The position numbers and the translations under genes are program-made. A stretch of 64,000 nucleotides of DNA from positions 479,288,900 through 479,352,899 of the forward strand of contig NC_081406.1 in assembly GCF_030272615.1 (NCBI RefSeq), read 5' to 3'. Under the pieces are notes generated by a model. The model saw nothing but the letters and a program-made list of their open reading frames with translations. It did no database searches and had not been told where the DNA came from. Below, one piece after another: positions 58,739 through 64,000 of this stretch; position 1 is the stretch's first letter; every line of letters begins with the position of its first letter. Source of the DNA: Cryptomeria japonica. Lineage: Eukaryota; Streptophyta; Pinopsida; Cupressales; Cupressaceae.

Positions 58739-60177
58739 AGAAAACTCCCAAAACACAACAAAGCATAATGCAAAATTTTCAATTGAAATTCTAAAACAAG
58801 TCATTCAAGAACATAGATCTCTTCTCCAATCATACATTCAAACACATACAAGAAAATAGACATTTTAAAGAATAATCTAACCAACCTTAATCTGCCCAAT
58901 GGTAGTATAATATTTGAGGAAGAGCTGCCCAATCCACGGATCTTCTTCTTCTACTCTTAGTTAAATTTCTTATTCCAAAACTATACTTTTTCTTTTCAAA
59001 ATTTTCTCTTGTCTCCAAAAATGGAGAGTGGGTGATTACCCTCAAATTTTCAAAATCTTGCTTAAGAAGCTCATTCTCTGAGTTCTCACAAGTTTCTAAA
59101 AACCAAAAAGGAAAGAAAAGCAGAATGCAAAAAGACTCTCATTCGAATAGGAAAAATCTCAATTAGATTTAAACTTCTAATTTTCAATTTTCGCACAACT
59201 CAAAAAAACCAATTTTTAAAGCGTCAAAAAGATCATTTAAAAGTAGAAACTTGCCTAAAATTACCCCTAACCCCTAGGTATACCTTATGGGCTTTAGGAA
59301 ACCCTATTAAACTACCCCTAGGTGTTCATTTAACCCATTTTAAACCCCGCTGAAGTTTATTTTCGGGTCAAACATATGTTGACCACTCCAGAGATTATAT
59401 TCCCAAAGTATTTATGACAACACATTATATTATTTAAGAAAAACTATAGTTAAACACTTTCCCACCAAGAGACACAAATAAAACATTTAAATTTAAATCC
59501 ACACATGTGTCAAGTGACACAAATAAAACACTTTTACAAATTAAAACATGAAATCGTCTCTTGTGGGTTTTACACATTAAATTTAAATAACACTTAACAC
59601 TCATGCAACATATACTGTTACGAATAAAATACAACACAAACGGGGTGTTGTCTCTCCAAATAGACAACCCCTGGCTTACGAACGTACATAAGTCTAGGTT
59701 TGGTTCTCCGTAATTTTCCATGGTCACATGGTAAATTTCCTGCGCATCTCAATTTACACATTAGTACTTTCAAATATCCACATATAATATAATTCAAAGG
59801 ATTAGCAATACACATCATCACTTGCATACAATTTTCATCTGCACCTATTAAATACATATTTTATCTAGCAATTTCACATAAGCAATTTCATCCCAATTCA
59901 CATAAACTTAACCATACATCATAGTTTTATTATCATAGTAAAGTCCTGCAAATTAAATAATGACATCTATCATTGCAATATCATTCTATCTAACAATCAT
60001 GTAGTGTTCTATCCCATAAAGCATATAAGTAAATCATCAAATCATAGCAATGTTATCCAAATCCTGAAATCATATAAGTTCTAAGTCTCAAAATGCATCA
60101 AAATAAGGTATCCATAATAGTCTAAATATAAAATCCACTAAATGTCAGACTGAGTCGAGGTGAGGCCTCACAGAAAT

Positions 60178-61028
60178 CACCTTCTTGATTAGGTGAGTTG
60201 GGAGAAAGAAATCTCCCCTAATATGTTGATTTGGTTGGATGCTCTACATCAGATTATGAGAGGGGGTGATTTGATCTTAACATGGAGGGGAATCATTGTA
60301 TTGGATAAAAGGGATTTTTTTCTTAATGGGGGATGAGATCATGAAGGGGATTAGGAGGAGTAATTGGATCTTGAGAGAAAGAGGATATTGGGATGGATCG
60401 GGGGGTAGACTTGGATTTTGAGATGGAGAGGTATCATGAGCTGGAGGGATGATTTGATCTTAAGTGGAGAGTAATCTATGCTTGCTTTGGAATAGGCTCT
60501 TAACATGTTTGGGGTTGTGGGGATGGTGTGATGGAGGAGGATATGGAATCTCCCACTTGGGTAGATGGAGGGATGGGTGTATCATGACACTTAGGAGATT
60601 GAGGTTTGTCTTGATTTGGAGGGGATGGAGGTATATGTATGACTTGGGGAGATTAGACAACTTTGTTTGGACATCGGGATTTTTTTCTCCTTTGCTTGTA
60701 ATTCTTGGATTATTTTATCATTCATGGACTTGAAGGATGGGGATACTATATATTTTGGAGGACTGGGATTATGTGATATTTTAGTATTAGATGAAAGATT
60801 GGGATTGGGTAGTGGGGGATTAGGATTATGTGGAGGATTAGGATTATGAAGTGGTTTTGGACCATATGCAAGATTAGGATTAGATGGGGGATGAAGATTA
60901 TGGTTTTGAGGATTGTAGTGTAAGGGACTTGGATGGTGAGTGGAGGTGATGGAGGTGTTGTAAATAGAGGGGGATTGAGATGTGGATAGGGGATAAGATT
61001 GGGGTATGCACTCATTCTTGAATATCAT
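60178..61028 (-). pseudogene. T2 Pro-rich gag-like relic, proximal part
   Basis: A 145-codon minus-strand frame (60591-61028) begins M-I-F-K-N-E-C-I-P-Q and is made of Pro/Asn/His/Ser repeats (N-P-N-P-P-H-N-P-N-P-P). It then reads S-M-N-D-K-I-I-Q-E-L-Q-A-K-E-K-K, and further stops follow down to 60178. Composition and plus-strand wording match the tail of the T ORF (50900-51500), so it is a second, older member of that family, split by S. No zinc finger is found here. Confidence 0.45.
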
Positions 61029-63191
61029 TAAAATTAAATCTGATAGAGGGTAAAGGCGATTACAAATATTTAACTAATCAAATGCAATCAAACATAAACC
61101 AATAAAATTAACACAAGATAAGAATAAATTCAAGTAAATGAAACTCCCTCATCCTGCATTGTGACTTCCATTGTTCTTCTCTGAAATTCTATGGGTGGCT
61201 CTCAGGTATTGCATTGAAATTCCTGCATAAGATTGACAATTGCATTGAAGAGTGTGATCTAGACTGATTTGTGAAAATGATATTGTTTATATATATATTC
61301 AACACATAATGGATGAGGATTTGAACTCAAGTCCTGATTGATAGTCAATTGATTTAGATTGATCAGTGAACTCACCTCAATTGTTTTGTTAACTCAATAG
61401 ATTGGTCTGTTAACAGGGTTGATTGGAGAGTGAACTCAATTGATTAACCAGTAGATTGAATAGACTAGCTAGTTGACTAAATAGATGGATTAGATGACTA
61501 AATGGATTGGAGAGAAGTGGATTGATTGACTAGTTAGAAAAAAATTGATTTGGAGTGAAAAGGGGTGATTGAAGAGTTAACTGATTAGTCAACTAATTTG
61601 ATCAATCAGTTATGATTTCAACATGTGTTGTAGGATTTTGATATTGAATCTAATTTTCATTTATAATTTGGATTTGGATTTGGATTTTTAAATGCTGAAA
61701 TGTACATGAAATTAACTGAAATGTGATGAAATGTGGATTTGGGGAAATGTGAATTTGATGATTTGGAATTAGATGAAATTAACTGAAACGAATTGAAATT
61801 TGAATTTGGGGGAATGTGAAATGAAATTAGATGAAATGAATTGGAATTAGAATTTGGGGGTTTGGAGGAATAAGCCAATTCATTAATTTAAATAATTTAA
61901 ATGAAATTATTTAGACATTAGAAATAAGATTAATTAAATAATAAAGATTATTTAATTAAAGAATAAATCATAATTAATTAAATAATTAATATTTGAGATA
62001 GGGGTTAACTAAATAATTAATTAAGGAATAGAAATTTAGTAATTAAAAATGTTGAAGAATGATGATTGAGTCAATTTAGAAGAATAATTAGCTTAATTAA
62101 ATAATTAAAGAATTGCTTAATTAATTAGGACATTAAATTAGTACATGATGAAAAAGACATTTTTTTGTGTTTATATTTGCCCCTCTTTGACACAATATTG
62201 AAACAATGTTGTTTCAAAGAAAAAGAAAATTTCTACTCCAGTATGCCCTGGTAATGGAGATAAGATGCCCCCTCGAGAGATTGTTTGTGCATTAAAGGCA
62301 TGGATAATCTCTTGAAATAAAAAGAATGTTAGATGGAAGATGAAGAATGGTTAACTTGATGACATGAATAAGTTTAATTGGATAGAAGAAATGGTTATAA
62401 TGATTTGTAGATTGATTGATTGATCTATTGGATTGATAAGATTGATCAGATTGATTTGATTGATAGGAATGTCTGGATTGATCTGATAAAGATAAAGTCT
62501 GGTTTCAGGAAGGACACATCCTGTATAAGACAAAAATTATCAAAACGTATAATTTCAAGAAGGATACATCATGTATAAGAAAAATGATAGATGATCATGT
62601 CTAATTTCAGGAAGGACTAATCTTGCATAAGACAAATGATAGATCAAAATATGATGAAAGTGAGGAATAACTGACTAATAGATATAATAGTTGATATAAC
62701 GAAATGATTTGAGATGGAATTAGAAAGATGTGAGTAAAAATTGAAATGAACTCATTGAGAGTATAATATGTTAAATGAGAAAATGATCTTTGAGATAGAA
62801 TCGACATGTTGAGATGAGAAAATGAAATGATATGATTGATGATGATAATGAATGATGGTGATGAATACTCTTCTTTGCATTTATTTGTAGTGCAACACAT
62901 TATCATCATTGAGCCTTGTTATGTAACAATGAAGCTACGTACATCATCATATAAGGAACCAAGATGTAAAGATATCTCATTGCAAAGAACAAACACATAG
63001 CGGACAAGGAATGAACCCTCCATTCTAGGAATAGCATCATGGGTTGAGCTATGTGCAGTAGTCACAAGCATAGATATCCTTGACTTTTATATTTGGATAG
63101 GATAATTATTGAATGGACATACTAATCAGAGACACCCACTAGAGAAATTTCCCTAGAACTTCATTGGTTCACACCACAAAATAGTTGTAGT
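61029..63191. other. AT-rich leader-like region of T2
   Basis: No gene. It contains GATTGATT-rich text (61320-61620 and 62400-62480), a degenerate GGAATTAGATGAAATTAACTG-like repeat at about 61660-61870, and three ~50-bp copies of a TTTCAGGAAGGA...GTATAAGAC unit at 62495-62640. The same unit occurs once in the T leader near 52556-52592. Confidence 0.5.
62495..62640. repeat. ~50-bp triplet repeat in T2
   Basis: Three imperfect copies of TTTCAGGAAGGACACATC-type text followed by GTATAAGACAAA, at about 50-bp spacing. Confidence 0.75.
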
Positions 63192-64000
63192 GTCATAAAA
63201 TTATGACCCTTTAAATTTTAACCACATTTGAGGCCATCACCTTGGCGACGGTATCTTCTTCTCCAACTAAGACCCCTTTTTGCACCTTCACTCTTGAATT
63301 TCTCCTGTTTGAGCCCTGAGATGGTCTTAGGACCTTGTCTAAACCCCAAGATATGGTAGGAGAGGAGCATGGCACCCTTGTCCCCCTAGGATAGGGGTGT
63401 GGAACCCCTATTCCCCCCTCTTAGGGTGGCCCCAAGATACGTCCCATGAGTCCTATCTACATTTCAGGATTCTAAATTCCTCGATGTCGGCCTTTAGTGA
63501 GATGAAGTAATCTTTTGAGGCATATATAAAAGGGGAGTTGGTCCTCTCATTCGCATAGACATGATACATGATAGGCAAAATTCAAGTGAAAGGTCTTCAT
63601 CAAGCATTCAAGTCTTCAAGCATTCATCAAGTCTTCTTCTTCATGTGTCTTCTTCATTCATCCATTGGAGCAACATTACAAAATTCATTTGCAAGCATGT
63701 GTGTGTGTTAGGGTTTTGTCATGTTATATGCCATTTCATGCAACACTTGTGATTACATTAAAGAAGCAAAGCAATCATCATCAACAAATTGCAGGTCTAC
63801 AAGGTATACATTTCTATTATTTATAGTTAAGCATTTGCAACTACTTTCTTTCAAGGTTGATTCCTCAACTGGGGTTTGACTGAGGCAAACCCCTATCCAC
63901 AACCCTTCTTCTCTTCTTTTCTATGTGTAGGTTGCAGGTGTGTAGCTATAATTGCGGGTTTGGGCTTCACTTGCAGAGACGAAAAAACCCATTTCATTAC
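63192..64000 (+). repeat. Partial LTR running off the window
   Basis: Begins TGTCATAAAATTATGACC, an LTR-like TG start with a local inverted repeat. A TATA box (TATATAAA at 63523-63530) lies about 330 bp in, followed by a T/C-rich leader with CATTCATCAAGTCTTC repeats (63600-63665). No end or primer site is reached before 64000, so the family is unassigned. Confidence 0.5.
63523..63530 (+). promoter_or_regulatory. TATA box of the right-end LTR
   Basis: TATATAAA followed by AGGGGAGTTGG, the best plus-strand core promoter candidate in the window; transcription would start near 63555. Confidence 0.55.

Larger units (their letters stand above)
56301..60172 (-). mobile_element. Solo LTR S, relative of the G LTR
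   Basis: 3872 bp, TGTCATGCCC ... GAGGCCTCACA in plus orientation, flanked by GAGAT (56296-56300) and GAAAT (60173-60177), a target duplication with one change. No interior domains. It shares with G the LTR ends, the stem-loop cluster, the block near 58268-58345 (CTCACCTCCCAGCCTAGGCT), and the block near 59645-59730 (TTGTCTCTCCAAATAGACAA). Overall it is much diverged, so it is a sister family. The sense strand is taken from G. Confidence 0.85.

Noticed and set aside
61310-61340. Minus-strand GAGTTCAAATCC as a second pol III B box
   Set aside because: No A-tail, no A box at proper spacing and no flanking duplication; chance match likely.
1-64000. CRISPR arrays, rRNA, tRNA genes or an intact host gene
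   Set aside because: No regularly spaced exact repeats with unique spacers, no recognisable RNA gene, and no exon series with coding character outside retroelements was found by reading.

Overview
The window is plant nuclear DNA made almost entirely of nested LTR retrotransposons; I find no intact host gene, rRNA, tRNA, CRISPR array or bacterial-type operon. Copia and chromovirus-like Gypsy proteins, the Met-tRNA-type primer binding sites, long AT-rich LTRs, solo LTRs and heavy C-to-T decay point to a seed plant with a large genome. A gymnosperm is my guess, at low confidence.

Left block (1-21378). An unassigned stretch (1-1139) and a sense-strand Copia gag fragment (1140-1918) meet a minus-strand Copia element, C1 (about 1928-18850). 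C1 is split in its gag by element N (6859-17950), with 5-bp target duplications TATAC. N has good LTRs, a primer site and a polypurine tract but no pol. It carries a zinc-knuckle gag-like ORF1 and an unrecognised ORF2 of about 1085 codons. ORF2 is in turn split by a 3.46-kb solo-LTR-like insertion, E3 (11062-14523; TCCTT duplications). C1 lacks its 5' LTR and abuts a truncated LTR, E2 (about 18851-21378).

Middle block (21379-48171). A decayed plus-strand coding relic precedes a minus-strand Gypsy element, G (22514-48171), with 4.17-kb LTRs and broken gag, protease, RT, RNase H, integrase and chromodomain-like tail. Its 3' LTR (lower coordinates) is internally duplicated, holds a 0.44-kb solo Copia LTR, and is interrupted by a plus-strand Copia element, C2 (25492-36148). 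The 3' LTR of C2 is itself interrupted by a 4.4-kb solo-LTR-like insertion, E1 (31387-35781; TGACT duplications). E1 and E2 are one family.

Right block (48172-64000). A non-autonomous Ty3-type element, T, reads on the minus strand (LTR 54443-55469, primer site, long leader, gag-like ORF about 50700-52403); its LTR holds a 75-bp SINE fragment. It abuts an older related sequence, T2, which is split by a solo LTR, S (56301-60172), a relative of the G LTR. A further plus-strand LTR with a TATA box starts near 63192 and runs off the end.

Two signals seem most worth following. First, the long LTRs carry structured nucleic acid: three adjacent stem-loops shared by G and S with paired substitutions, and GC-rich palindrome islands in every long-LTR family here. 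Second, N replaces pol with a large unrecognised ORF whose reading frame can be followed, apart from point stops and a local frame slip, across the E3 insertion.
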